A DNA stretch of 64,000 nt from JAAZKI01 sp012799905. GTDB lineage: Bacteria > Verrucomicrobiota > Lentisphaeria > Oligosphaerales > Oligosphaeraceae. Of this stretch, positions 18,404-27,011 are shown piece by piece; positions within the stretch are counted from its first letter, which is position 1, and each line of letters opens with the position of its first letter. The DNA lies in NCBI GenBank assembly GCA_050949415.1, contig JBMNFR010000001.1, positions 372,001 to 436,000 on the forward strand, in the 5' to 3' direction. Made by a program: the position numbers and the translations under genes. Below the pieces are notes generated by a model. It was not told the origin of the DNA. It ran no database searches and saw only the letters and a program-made list of their open reading frames with translations.

Positions 18404-20731
18404 ATGCTTGATCTAAACAACTTCCGCAATCCTGACAGCGTACATTCTCCCGGGTATTTCTGGCTTACCTCTTCGCCGATGATCACGGCAAAGATGCAGG
18501 CCCAGCTGCAAGAGATGGCAGCTCACGGTGCAAAGTCGGTTTGCCTGCATCCGATTCCGCGAGAATTCCGCGTGAACTCGCGTTCGACCATGACTCCCAG
18601 GTACCTTTCTGAAGAATATCATAACATCGTGAAGGATGTAGTAGAAGAGGCCGCGCGTCTGGGGATGAATTTCTATTTGTACGACGAAGGAGGCTGGCCA
18701 TCCGGCGGCGCCTGTGGGCAGGTCGTCAGGAGCAATCCGGAGAAATTCGCCTGCCGTACGATTGTCTCGGATGGCAAAGGGGGCTACAAAGTCGAAACTG
18801 CTGAAATTCTGCCTGAAGGCAAGGCAAATGCACCCATACCCAACGTCCTGGAGAAAGAGGCTATCCCGACGTTCCTAAAGCTGACCCACGAAGCATACGC
18901 GAAACACTGGGACAAGCATTTTGGCAAAACGGTGCGCTTTGCCTTCACGGATGAGCCGGTGGTTCCGGCACGCTCCCTGAGCCGCTATCCCTGGTGCACG
19001 GATTTCCTTCCGGAATTCAAGAAGCGTATGGGCTACGATATCGAACCCTGGCTCGGAAAACTCGTCAATCCCGGCCTTGGACTTTACGACGCCTTGGCTG
19101 AAAAGCGGCTGGACTACTTGGAAGTCATTGCACAGCTCTTTGAGGAGCGGTATCTAAAACCGATCCGGGAATGGTGCCGCCGCCATGGAATTATGTCCGG
19201 CGGACATTTTGGCGGCGAGGATGAATGGTTCAACGCGCCGCATCTGGGCTGGGGTTCCTTCCTGCGCTCGCTGCGCGGCCTGGACATGCCAGGCGTCGAT
19301 ATGATCTGGCGCCAGCTCTATCCGGGCGAACGACTCCATCCGTTTCCTAAGTTGGCCTCCAGCGCTGCCCACCAAATTGGCGCACAATATGTCCTGGGAG
19401 AGCTGTTCGCTGTTTACGGCGGCGGCCTTCAACCTTGGGCAATGAAGTTTCTTCTGGACTACATGCTGCTCTGCGGTGTCAATACATTCGTCTTCAGCAA
19501 CATCCCGCTTGAAAAGAAAAAAGGCAGCATTGAAGGATGCCGTCCTCGTTTCGGCGAAATGGACCCGCTCTGGCCATATTACGGCCAATGGCACCAATAC
19601 ATCACCCGGATGTCCTGGCTTATGTTCCAGGGAACTGCTGTCGTCCCGGTCGCCGTATACTTTGATATGCGCTCATTGTGGCTCGGAACGCGCGAAACAG
19701 AATACGCCATCATCCGCAATCTCAAAGTCTCCGACCGCATTGTCGAGAAGCAATGCGATTTCGACTATATTGATGACGCGCTGCTCCGGGGCGCTAAAGT
19801 CGTGAAGGGCGTCATGAAGGCCGGCAAGGCATCATACCAGTCAATTGTAATTCCTGGGACTGGGCGGATGCCGCAAGACGTCCAGGAGAAGCTGGCGAAG
19901 TTCCGCCAGGCCGGCCTTCCCGTCTACACCATGAACGAAATCGAAAAGCTCCCTGTCCTGCTGAATGTGACTCCTGCCACGGCTAACCTCCGGGTGCAGA
20001 AGCGCGACCTGGGCAATGGCGAGGCGCTCTATTTTGTCCTCAACACATCCGAACAGACCATGGATGTGACGCTCCAGGCAGCCGAGACAGGCCCCCTCTA
20101 TTGCGCGGACCCGGAACGTGCGGAATTCCATCCTGTGCGCCGGAAGAAGGACGGCTCCTGGCCTTGGCGCTTTGCGCCTTGGTCGTCACAGGCGTTCATC
20201 ATTGGAAAGCAGAAGGCCACTCCAATGCCAGCCACCCCCGGCAGCGTCGTCCAGGAAGTAACCGGCTGGTTCCTGAAGCCCGTGCGGCAGTTCGACTATA
20301 ACGCATTTGTCTCAATACCGCAGGAAAAACGCATCAAGGCGGAACTCGGCGACTGGCGTCCCTATCTCGGGGATGACTTCAGCGGCGACGCCTGCTACAG
20401 CGCCAGCTTCACGTGCAAGAGTCCAGCGCTGTGCCGTTTTCTTGACCTGGGTGATGTCCGATTCGCGTGCAGCGTCAAGCTGAACGGCGTTGACCTCGGC
20501 GCCAGGATGCTCGGCCCATTCGTATTCGAGACCGGAGACGCGCTGAAATCCGGCAAGAACGTCCTGGAGATCACGGTGACTAACACCATTGCCAACGCCG
20601 TCTCCACAGACCATGCGCGAGAGGAATGGGCGAAGACCGCCCCGCTGAGCTTCTATGAATGCCTGGTACGCACATTCGAGAAAAGCAGCTACGCCTCCGG
20701 CCTCTTTGGCCCAGTATGCATTCGTGAATGA
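18404..20731 (+). CDS. GH106-like glycoside hydrolase (alpha-L-rhamnosidase-related)
   Basis: A 775-residue, apparently cytoplasmic protein with a perfect AAGGAG 7 nt before its ATG. NFYLYDEGGWPSGGACG is the same family hallmark as in the interrupted gene at 8830, and FAFTDEPVVPARSLSRYPW supplies the candidate acidic residues. SGGHFGGEDEWF and the C-terminal beta-domain (YSASFTCKSPALCRFLDLG, VKLNGVDLGARML, GKNVLEITVTNT) complete the GH106/GH2-like architecture. It follows the aminotransferase in one operon and converges on the DeoR gene. It may partly cover the loss of the disrupted paralogue, though the sequences are quite divergent. Confidence 0.78.
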   Translation: MLDLNNFRNPDSVHSPGYFWLTSSPMITAKMQAQLQEMAAHGAKSVCLHPIPREFRVNSRSTMTPRYLSEEYHNIVKDVVEEAARLGMNFYLYDEGGWPSGGACGQVVRSNPEKFACRTIVSDGKGGYKVETAEILPEGKANAPIPNVLEKEAIPTFLKLTHEAYAKHWDKHFGKTVRFAFTDEPVVPARSLSRYPWCTDFLPEFKKRMGYDIEPWLGKLVNPGLGLYDALAEKRLDYLEVIAQLFEERYLKPIREWCRRHGIMSGGHFGGEDEWFNAPHLGWGSFLRSLRGLDMPGVDMIWRQLYPGERLHPFPKLASSAAHQIGAQYVLGELFAVYGGGLQPWAMKFLLDYMLLCGVNTFVFSNIPLEKKKGSIEGCRPRFGEMDPLWPYYGQWHQYITRMSWLMFQGTAVVPVAVYFDMRSLWLGTRETEYAIIRNLKVSDRIVEKQCDFDYIDDALLRGAKVVKGVMKAGKASYQSIVIPGTGRMPQDVQEKLAKFRQAGLPVYTMNEIEKLPVLLNVTPATANLRVQKRDLGNGEALYFVLNTSEQTMDVTLQAAETGPLYCADPERAEFHPVRRKKDGSWPWRFAPWSSQAFIIGKQKATPMPATPGSVVQEVTGWFLKPVRQFDYNAFVSIPQEKRIKAELGDWRPYLGDDFSGDACYSASFTCKSPALCRFLDLGDVRFACSVKLNGVDLGARMLGPFVFETGDALKSGKNVLEITVTNTIANAVSTDHAREEWAKTAPLSFYECLVRTFEKSSYASGLFGPVCIRE

Positions 20732-20741
20732 GCGAATAAAC

Positions 20742-20780
20742 TGTCAGCGTCCCAACTTTGGGGCGCTGACAAATTTTTAT
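20742..20780. terminator. Bidirectional rho-independent terminator
   Basis: TGTCAGCGTCCC (20742-20753) and GGGGCGCTGACA (20760-20771) form a near-perfect 12-bp stem with a 6-nt loop. AATTTTT follows on the plus strand and AGTTTATT on the minus strand. It separates the convergent GH106-like and DeoR genes. Confidence 0.8.
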
Positions 20781-21559
20781 TCTGTATCTTGGCTACTTTC
20801 TGCAATGATAACTTCGTATGGCGCGTTTTTAAATGCCTTGTCAGGCTGGTTCGTGATCACATAGTGAATTTCCTGCAAGGTAAGGATGCGATAACATCCT
20901 TTTTGGTTAAATTTGCTATGGTCGCAAAGTAAAATGCGTTTATCCGCGCACTGCACCATTGCCTGGCTGATAACGGCGGAGTCCATATCCTGCGAGAATG
21001 CACCGTCGCTGGGAAGAAAGCTGTCACAGCCGAGGATCGCCGCATCGGCACGAAAATTATTGAACATCGAAGCGGACAAGGCGCCGTAAAAATCCAGATT
21101 GCTGATTCGGAATAGTCCTCCCACCAGATGGATTTCTATTCCCTCGGTTCCCCCCAAGGTTTCAATCACTGCCAGAGCCGGTGTAATGATTCGCAGGGGT
21201 GTTATCTCTTTCAATTTCAACTGGGTTGAAAAATGCCAGCAGGTCGTTCCACTGTCAATAACTATCGTCATCCCGGGTTTGATCAGCTCGGCGGCAGCAG
21301 CGGCAATGGCCAGTTTCTCGTCATGCTGTAACATGCTGCGATGCTCGAAGGTACGCATTACCAAGGATTGCTGGACAGCGCAACGAGCCCCGCCAAAGGT
21401 GCGCACCAGCAACCCGTTCTTCTCCATGTCCAGCAAATCTCGCCGAATCGTCGCCACTGATGCGCCGGTCAAGCGCACCAGTTCCGCTACACTGACTTCA
21501 GGGACATCCTGGAGGTAATTCAAAATTTTCGTCTGTCGACGCAATGGCGCCCGTCCCAT
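20777..21559 (-). CDS. DeoR-family transcriptional regulator
   Basis: 260 residues. The N-terminal winged helix is RRQTKILNYLQDVPEVSVAEL, then ASVATIRRDLLDMEKNGLLVRTFGGA, the standard DeoR recognition helix and wing. The C-terminal DeoRC sensor domain has VIDSGTTCWHF and LGCDSFLPSDGAFS, which bind phosphorylated sugars in relatives. It lies next to the kinase, isomerase and rhamnosidase-like genes, so a ketose-phosphate inducer is plausible. Its probable targets are the paired AAAAATCATTTTT palindromes at 8699/8738 and 16870/16909. No copy of that palindrome was seen before its own gene. Confidence 0.88.
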   Translation of the reverse strand: MGRAPLRRQTKILNYLQDVPEVSVAELVRLTGASVATIRRDLLDMEKNGLLVRTFGGARCAVQQSLVMRTFEHRSMLQHDEKLAIAAAAAELIKPGMTIVIDSGTTCWHFSTQLKLKEITPLRIITPALAVIETLGGTEGIEIHLVGGLFRISNLDFYGALSASMFNNFRADAAILGCDSFLPSDGAFSQDMDSAVISQAMVQCADKRILLCDHSKFNQKGCYRILTLQEIHYVITNQPDKAFKNAPYEVIIAESSQDTE

Positions 21560-21710
21560 GGCAAGTCCTTTGTTCGTTTAATTTATGCACATGAAAAGCC
21601 CGAGGGATGCTTCTGTACCCAAAAAACTAATGCGAATTTGTTTGTTTGCAACTCAAAGGCGAGAGTTTCTCTGGAGAGAATGCAAGTGGTCAACCATTGA
21701 TATTCGTTGT

Positions 21711-21895
21711 ACTACTATCCACCAACTTCTTGTTTTTTGAAAAGATTTTCCTCAAATCAGCGCTTTAGTGTCGCCTTTCCAAGGCTCAGTCTTAGGGTGC
21801 ATCCACCCCCAGGTTCCGCTTCGCGTCACCTGGGGTTACTCATGGTTGCGCCTCTCCGAGGCTTAGGTTGTGGACGGCAGTCCACCCCAAGTTTA
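21711..21895 (+). repeat. Dispersed intergenic repeat, family 1 (degenerate copy)
   Basis: It opens with CTATCCACCAACTTCTTG followed by TTTTTTG, as at 25194, and ends with TTAGGTTGTGGACGGCAG and TCCACCCC. The middle differs and carries two small inverted repeats (CCCCCAGGTTCCGCTTCGCG around 21808). It occupies the upstream region of the amidohydrolase gene. Confidence 0.6.
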
Positions 21896-21952
21896 TTCCA
21901 GCGTCTGCAAAATATCAACTCCCCTGAAAAAGCTCAAAGAATCGAAGAAGCC

Positions 21953-23317
21953 ATGATGAAACATTTGACGACTTTACGGGCGGCCTATCGCAACATCCGT
22001 GCAGCTCTTCCCTGGTTGGATTGCTACGTGTCAGACCTTCCCCCGTCTTTCGAGGGCGCTCCCACCACCCCTCCGACAGAGTCCGTCGCTCTTGATTTCA
22101 CTAGTTCTGTTCCTCGTCTCCTGCGCCAAACTGAGCATAGTTTTGAGGAAATAGCGCAACTGGCTCGGGAAAATCCCCAATTGCCTTATATCATCGTGTC
22201 TGGCACCCAGAAATTGCTGTATCACATAGCCCCGCTGACAGAATTGTTGAAAACGCATCCCAACCTCTATTTGGCAACCGCTAATTTCTGCAATGATTTT
22301 GCCCTGGAGCGACTTATTGCCGAAGGGGTCGCCAAGAAACTGCTCTATGGAAGCATGATGCCCTATTTGGATGCAGGGAATACCCTGGGCATGATTGCTC
22401 TGGGAAAATTCGACTGGAAGACCAAATGCGATATTGCGGGCAATAATTTCCGGAGGCTTTTGGGACTTCCAGAGGTGATTGTGCCTGAGGTCACTATGCC
22501 TGAAATTCCTCCCTTTATAGTGGATGCCCACACTCATACCATCCACCCTGAAACCGAAAGCCGTTTCCCCGCTCCTAATGCAGAGCCGAGTTGGTCGACT
22601 TGGAAAAAGAAGATGCATTCCGTGTGGGTGGAAGATTTTTACAGCACACCATCTGAGACTAATAGAGATGTCACCAAAAATCCGGCCCGGGTCGTATTGG
22701 GAGAACTATGCTGCGAAAGCCGCGGGCATGCCAGATACTTTGAAGTATTTGATCCAAATTCAGTGGAAGGGTCGCTTCGCGAACTGGAAAAGAGTCTTGC
22801 CGACCCCTTTTGCATCGGTATTAAAATACACCCCGTCTCACACCACGTCTATGCTTCAGACCCACGCTATGAACAGGCGTTTAAGCTGGCAGAGCGTTTT
22901 CATAAAACTATCATGACGCACAGCTGGGGGCTTTCTGACTACAATCCGAATCAGCGCTTCGGCACCCCTGCTCAATTTGCTCCTATGCTGGAAAAATATC
23001 CCCAGGTGACGTTTGTTTTCGGACATACCGGAGGACGCCCCAATGGCTTTATCGAGGCAGTCGAGATGTGCCAACGTTTCCCCCAAACCTATGGTGACTT
23101 GGCAGGAGACTTTTTCCATAATGGCTTCCTGGAACATGCAGTCAGCAAAATCGGCGCAAAGCACATCATCTTTGGCAGCGATTCCTACTGGATTGATGTA
23201 CGGTGCATGCTGGGAATGCTCCTTGAAAGCAAATGCACCGATGAAGTGCTGTGGGATATCGTCCGCAATAATGCCATCAAAGCGTATCATCCAGAAACAA
23301 TCGCCAGCATAACGTGA
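21953..23317 (+). CDS. Amidohydrolase-superfamily metal-dependent hydrolase (amidohydro-rel type)
   Basis: About 454 residues from the ATG at 21953; the open frame extends back to 21707 through repeat sequence, which is not believed to be coding. The second half is a TIM-barrel hydrolase: FIVDAHTHTIHP (metal-binding HxH), FCIGIKIHPVSHH, KTIMTHSW, VTFVFGHTGGRPNGF and the final HIIFGSDSYW with the catalytic aspartate. This order fits the ACMSD/amidohydrolase-2 group. The first half (LPSFEGAP…EEIAQLARENPQ) resembles a partial second domain concerned with locating a related site. The substrate is unknown. It lies beyond the DeoR gene and may belong to the same sugar locus. Confidence 0.7.
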   Translation: MMKHLTTLRAAYRNIRAALPWLDCYVSDLPPSFEGAPTTPPTESVALDFTSSVPRLLRQTEHSFEEIAQLARENPQLPYIIVSGTQKLLYHIAPLTELLKTHPNLYLATANFCNDFALERLIAEGVAKKLLYGSMMPYLDAGNTLGMIALGKFDWKTKCDIAGNNFRRLLGLPEVIVPEVTMPEIPPFIVDAHTHTIHPETESRFPAPNAEPSWSTWKKKMHSVWVEDFYSTPSETNRDVTKNPARVVLGELCCESRGHARYFEVFDPNSVEGSLRELEKSLADPFCIGIKIHPVSHHVYASDPRYEQAFKLAERFHKTIMTHSWGLSDYNPNQRFGTPAQFAPMLEKYPQVTFVFGHTGGRPNGFIEAVEMCQRFPQTYGDLAGDFFHNGFLEHAVSKIGAKHIIFGSDSYWIDVRCMLGMLLESKCTDEVLWDIVRNNAIKAYHPETIASIT

Positions 23318-23331
23318 GTACATCATTCCCA

Positions 23332-23381
23332 AAAAACGATGGATTGGCCTTCGGCCTCTTTAAACCTTGATTTGCATTACC
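23332..23381 (+). pseudogene. Remnant of the 3' end of a CBM-containing gene
   Basis: Translation gives KNDGLAFGLFKP-stop, matching the final KNDGLAFDFF…QP-stop of the lyase-like protein at 3763. The DNA match continues past the stop: TGATTTGCATTACC is identical to 8557-8570. Only about 50 bp remain. It looks like the scar of a deleted paralogue or a recombination junction. From here to 23619 no other gene is evident. Confidence 0.55.
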
Positions 23382-23619
23382 AACGAATGAATGCAAAGGA
23401 AAATGCAGGCGTCTCTAAGGACAAAATATGACTTTTGACGCTTGCATGAGAAATATAATGCAATTCATTTATTTATTCATTTTTAGCTTGCAATAGCCGA
23501 TGTCGGCATTACACTTGTGAATGGAACAGCCTGGGGCAGTTCTCCTTTTTCGGCAGGCGGCCGAAAATCATCAACGCCGGGAGGGCGCACCTCGTCCGGC
23601 AAAAATTCCAGGAGGCACC

Positions 23620-24090
23620 ATGAGCAAGGCAAGCAAAAATGCAACCTCGACCATTTCCTTTGACGGTCGGCTGACACCGGCCATCCGCCGGAAACTGCAA
23701 GAAAAACGATGCCAGATCGGCCTGCCCTACCAACTGATCGCCAAATTCTTTGGCGTCAATTGGTCGACTTTCCGAAAATGGGAGCTCGGGCCGACGGAAG
23801 TCTGCGAACTGAGCGTCCGCCCACGTCTGGAAGCGTTCCTGAACGGGGAATATGACGTGCAACTACGTGGTCTGGTTCAGGCCAGGGCCAGCCGCAATTA
23901 TGGCACGCTGGTCCCCCATGAGGTGCTCCTCTGCCTGGAACGAGTCTCTAACGCCTATCGACTATGCTACGATCGACCCGACTTGCGCGAATCCATGGTC
24001 AAAAACATTAACCAAGCAACGCTCGAAGCAATGTCCAAACTCATTTCGCCAGCCGAAAGCCTTCCTGCGCTGGACGACAGCCAGCCTTAA
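23620..24090 (+). CDS. Small helix-turn-helix protein
   Basis: 156 residues starting at an ATG with AGGAGG 4 nt upstream; the frame extends to 23521 without support. Residues about 30-55 (LPYQLIAKFFGVNWSTFRKWELG) read as an XRE-like helix-turn-helix, with the second helix NWSTFRKWE as the recognition helix. The rest is helical and unrecognised. It could be a DNA-binding regulator; no partner gene or operator is apparent. It converges on the secreted protein gene at 24124, with 33 bp between the stops. Confidence 0.55.
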   Translation: MSKASKNATSTISFDGRLTPAIRRKLQEKRCQIGLPYQLIAKFFGVNWSTFRKWELGPTEVCELSVRPRLEAFLNGEYDVQLRGLVQARASRNYGTLVPHEVLLCLERVSNAYRLCYDRPDLRESMVKNINQATLEAMSKLISPAESLPALDDSQP

Positions 24091-24123
24091 GGCCAGGCTG
24101 CTTCTGCTTCTGCTGGCAAGCAG

Positions 24124-25068
24124 TCACCGCGCAGCAGGCTTGTACACCCAATAGCCGACGCCCTCGACGAGGTTTTCCGTACCCTTGTCAATGATCCGGA
24201 AGCCGCCCCTGTCGGCATCGGAATCCCAAGTCCAGGCGGTTTCCTCGGCCAGGCTTACCTCACCCTTTACGCCGATGAAATTCCATCCTGGCTCGCGGGG
24301 CCTTTCCCCGCCCTCGTATTCGTAGACAGTCACTCGCCAGTCGACAAGTGTCTCGCCGGGGTTATACACCCAATAGGCGCGGCCGATGACGTACTCATTG
24401 ACTCGTTGCAACGCGCCGTCCGCCAAGCCGTAGACGCGATACCTGTCGTTCTCAGGTTCATTATGGGTTGACAACACCGGCGAGAGCAAATTCCACCCGG
24501 GGTGAATCTGCTTGAATTCGCCGGACTTGGAGACGCGAACACCAACCATCTCCGCTGTGAGGGTGAACGTATGCGTCCCGTCGGTCGGCAGCGAAAGCGT
24601 CTCTTCATCGCGCATGTCCATCTCCGCGTCGCCGGCCAGGGTGACTTTCCAGCCGAGGTGCAGCCCGTCCGTATTCCAGTTCAGTTCGCCGGTCTTGCCG
24701 TCCGGGATGCGGATTGAAAACGTCCAGCACACCTTATACGCTAAGGGCTGCGCATCAGTTAATTTGTAATCGTCGTCCAATTCCGAGGTGGCAGGATGGA
24801 TATAGGAAAACAATCCTCCGATGGGGAGGTCCGAGGGGTCAACCATGCCTGGCGGCAGGGCGCCGGCCTCATCATGACGATCCATGCCGACCAAGGCATC
24901 CTTCTCGGTAAGAAATTTTAAGTTCTGGTCGGCGTATCCCTCGCAGGACACAGTCATGCTTAAGGTAAACTCCAGCGACAGACTCTCGCCATAAGCAGCC
25001 AGCATCCCGCCTGTCATCAGCAACAGGAAACCCCAAAAACAGCTTTTCACAGCGCTGGAAGTCATCAT
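24124..25068 (-). CDS. Secreted protein with two GWN…GYWVY repeats
   Basis: About 314 residues from the tandem ATG at 25068/25065 (GGAG just upstream). An N-terminal signal peptide (WGFLLLMTGGMLAAYG) leads a beta-rich body of about 190 residues resembling a DUF-type beta-sandwich (LSLEFTLSMTV…). Two C-terminal modules follow: HPGWNLLSPVLS … GRAYWVYNP and EPGWNFIGVKGE … VEGVGYWVYKP, a repeat often seen at the ends of surface or secreted proteins. No enzymatic motif was found. It may be a surface-displayed or adhesive protein. The upstream frame to 25206 lacks an SD. Confidence 0.6.
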   Translation of the reverse strand: MMTSSAVKSCFWGFLLLMTGGMLAAYGESLSLEFTLSMTVSCEGYADQNLKFLTEKDALVGMDRHDEAGALPPGMVDPSDLPIGGLFSYIHPATSELDDDYKLTDAQPLAYKVCWTFSIRIPDGKTGELNWNTDGLHLGWKVTLAGDAEMDMRDEETLSLPTDGTHTFTLTAEMVGVRVSKSGEFKQIHPGWNLLSPVLSTHNEPENDRYRVYGLADGALQRVNEYVIGRAYWVYNPGETLVDWRVTVYEYEGGERPREPGWNFIGVKGEVSLAEETAWTWDSDADRGGFRIIDKGTENLVEGVGYWVYKPAAR

Positions 25069-25193
25069 TTCACTCCGTTTCTGGTATATGTTGTCATCTT
25101 CGATGCCGCTCTCAGCCCTTGGCGTCGCCAATTCAGAACGCGCGCGGCACGATGTTCGCTTTTGCGCCAGGCCATCCGGCGCCCAGGCCATGC

Positions 25194-25338
25194 TACTATC
25201 AGCCAACTTCTTGTTTTTTGCACATTAACAAAATTTCCGTATATTCCGTGGTAAAAAACAACCCAAAACAAGAATCCGTGTCCATCCGTGTTCATCCGTG
25301 GTTAAAAAATAGGTTATGGACGGATATTCCACCCTATG
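25194..25338 (+). repeat. Dispersed intergenic repeat, family 1 (full copy)
   Basis: Order: CAGCCAACTTCTTGTTTTTT, TTTCCGTATATTCCGTGG, ATCCGTGTCCATCCGTG with TTCATCCGTGGTTAAAAAAT, then AGGTTATGGACGG and ATTCCACCCTA. The same blocks recur at 29926-30065 (inverted) and 61758-61882. It ends directly against the nadD stop codon. Confidence 0.75.
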
Positions 25339-26067
25339 CTAATCCTGGTACAATTTGTGCTCTCTAATATACTGCCAGACGAGGGCAGGAACCATCCCGC
25401 TCATGTCTTCACCGGCTCTGACCCCGGCGCGAATCGCGGTGCCGGACTCCGTAAACGTCTCAATTTCCGCTTCCGGCAGGATGGAGTCCATCAGCCGCTT
25501 GGCGTTCCGATAGCCGAAATGTTTGCTCAAATGAACATACGCTGGCGGCGTCACCCCTGGCCTCGGGTAAACTAGAATCTGGAAGCGCTGCACCAGCTCC
25601 TGGGCGCGATGCCACTTACTCAGCGTGCAAAGGCTGTCCATGCCAATCAGCAGGCCGACCTCGTGATCAGGATATATCCGACTCAACGTATTCATGGTGT
25701 CAATCGTGTACGACACTGCGGAGCGCCGTTGCAGTTCAAGGTCAGAATAACTGAAACCATCCTGATTGTCCAAGGCCAGCTTCAGCATTTCCAAGCGATG
25801 CAGCCCAGAACTGACCTGAGCATTCAGCTTCAACGGCGACCGCAACGCCGGCACAAACAGCACCTCGTCGGCCCATTCCTTAGTCAATATCTGGCGAGCC
25901 AACCGTAAATGGCCGTTGTGCACCGGATCAAAAGTGCCGCCGAAAACCAGGAGACGATTCGGCCGCGGATACGAAATATTCTCCTCCTCCGCATCCATCG
26001 GCCGCTTAGGTTCGCGACCACGCCAGGGCCGCATATTGTCCATACGTTCATCAAGCATACATCGCAA
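25339..26067 (-). CDS. nadD: Nicotinate-nucleotide adenylyltransferase
   Basis: A nucleotidyltransferase of the NadD family, about 200 residues from the conserved start of the fold. LLVFGGTFDPVHNGHLRLA is the ATP-binding (HxGH) motif, and SGTAIRAGVRAGEDMSGMVP is the ISxTxIR-type C-terminal motif. It makes nicotinic acid adenine dinucleotide in NAD synthesis. The N-terminus is uncertain: the frame opens with a TTG at 26067 and ATGs at 26058, 26043 and later. Up to 44 residues could precede the fold, more than usual. It is divergent from the phosphoesterase gene. Confidence 0.88.
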   Translation of the reverse strand: MRCMLDERMDNMRPWRGREPKRPMDAEEENISYPRPNRLLVFGGTFDPVHNGHLRLARQILTKEWADEVLFVPALRSPLKLNAQVSSGLHRLEMLKLALDNQDGFSYSDLELQRRSAVSYTIDTMNTLSRIYPDHEVGLLIGMDSLCTLSKWHRAQELVQRFQILVYPRPGVTPPAYVHLSKHFGYRNAKRLMDSILPEAEIETFTESGTAIRAGVRAGEDMSGMVPALVWQYIREHKLYQD

Positions 26068-26236
26068 TCTTTCTCGTCCGCTGACATGCTCTCCAGCAAC
26101 GCCTCAGCGCCAAACCAAAGGTCGCGCCAAGGACAAAATCCGGAAAATTCATGCCGTCATTTCCATTTCAAGCCAAACAATACTATAGTATGCCGAAACT
26201 AATTTAACAACACTGAACAAAGGCCTTGCCGCAATT

Positions 26237-26971
26237 ATGCTCATCGCAATTCTTGGAGACATCCATGCCAATATCGACGCTTTGACCGCGACTCTGGATG
26301 TCCTGGACCGCATGTCGGTTGACAAAATCATCTGCGCCGGCGACGTCGTCGGCTACTGCGCCGCGCCAGGCGAATGCATCGACCTTTTGCGCAACCGCGG
26401 CATCCAGTCCGTGTGCGGCAATCATGACCAATGCACGTTTAACCTTGATCACCATGACAACAGCAACGTCCGGGAAGAAGCCTCGACCGTCTTTTCCTGG
26501 ACGCATGATCGCCTTCGTCCCGACCAACTTGAATGGCTGGGGAGCCTTCCAAAAGTCATTCGGACTGACAATTTCATGGTCATCCACTCGTCCTGCCAGC
26601 CCCATCCGAACTGGACCTACGTCACCTCTCCCAGCCGCGCCGCCCTCCATTTTCTGTTTCAGAAGACTGACCTTTGCTTCAATGCGCACAGCCACGTCCC
26701 GCTGCTGGCCATGCATCGCCCGGGACAGCCTCTGACCATGAAGTACTTCCACAACTTGATCCTGCCCCGCAACGTCCGGGTCATGATCGGCGTCGGCGCG
26801 GTCGGCCAACCGCGTGACGACGACCCGCGCGCCGCTGCCATTCTTTACAACACGACCGCCAACAGCGCCACCCTCCTGCGCATCAAATACGATGTTGACG
26901 CCGCACAAAAACGCATTTTAGACGCGGGGCTGCCTTCCTCTCTGGCCAGCCGCCTCGCCCTCGGGAAATAA
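26237..26971 (+). CDS. Calcineurin-like metallophosphoesterase
   Basis: 244 residues. GDIHANIDAL, CAGDVVGYCAAPGECI, CGNHDQC, then VIHSSC and NAHSHVPLL are the five metal-binding blocks of the MJ0936/YfcE-type phosphodiesterase group. It is cytoplasmic, and the substrate is not readable. It starts a run of four plus-strand genes (to 29910) with gaps of 20-62 bp. The SD is weak (AAAGG about 12 nt upstream). Confidence 0.85.
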   Translation: MLIAILGDIHANIDALTATLDVLDRMSVDKIICAGDVVGYCAAPGECIDLLRNRGIQSVCGNHDQCTFNLDHHDNSNVREEASTVFSWTHDRLRPDQLEWLGSLPKVIRTDNFMVIHSSCQPHPNWTYVTSPSRAALHFLFQKTDLCFNAHSHVPLLAMHRPGQPLTMKYFHNLILPRNVRVMIGVGAVGQPRDDDPRAAAILYNTTANSATLLRIKYDVDAAQKRILDAGLPSSLASRLALGK

Positions 26972-27011
26972 CCCTTCCGCCCCTGTCCTCTTCAGCCAAG
27001 GTGACCTGCTT

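Noticed and set aside
21707..21952. The extended N-terminus of the amidohydrolase frame
   Set aside because: It translates family 1 repeat sequence, and a tandem ATG at 21953 begins the conserved protein.
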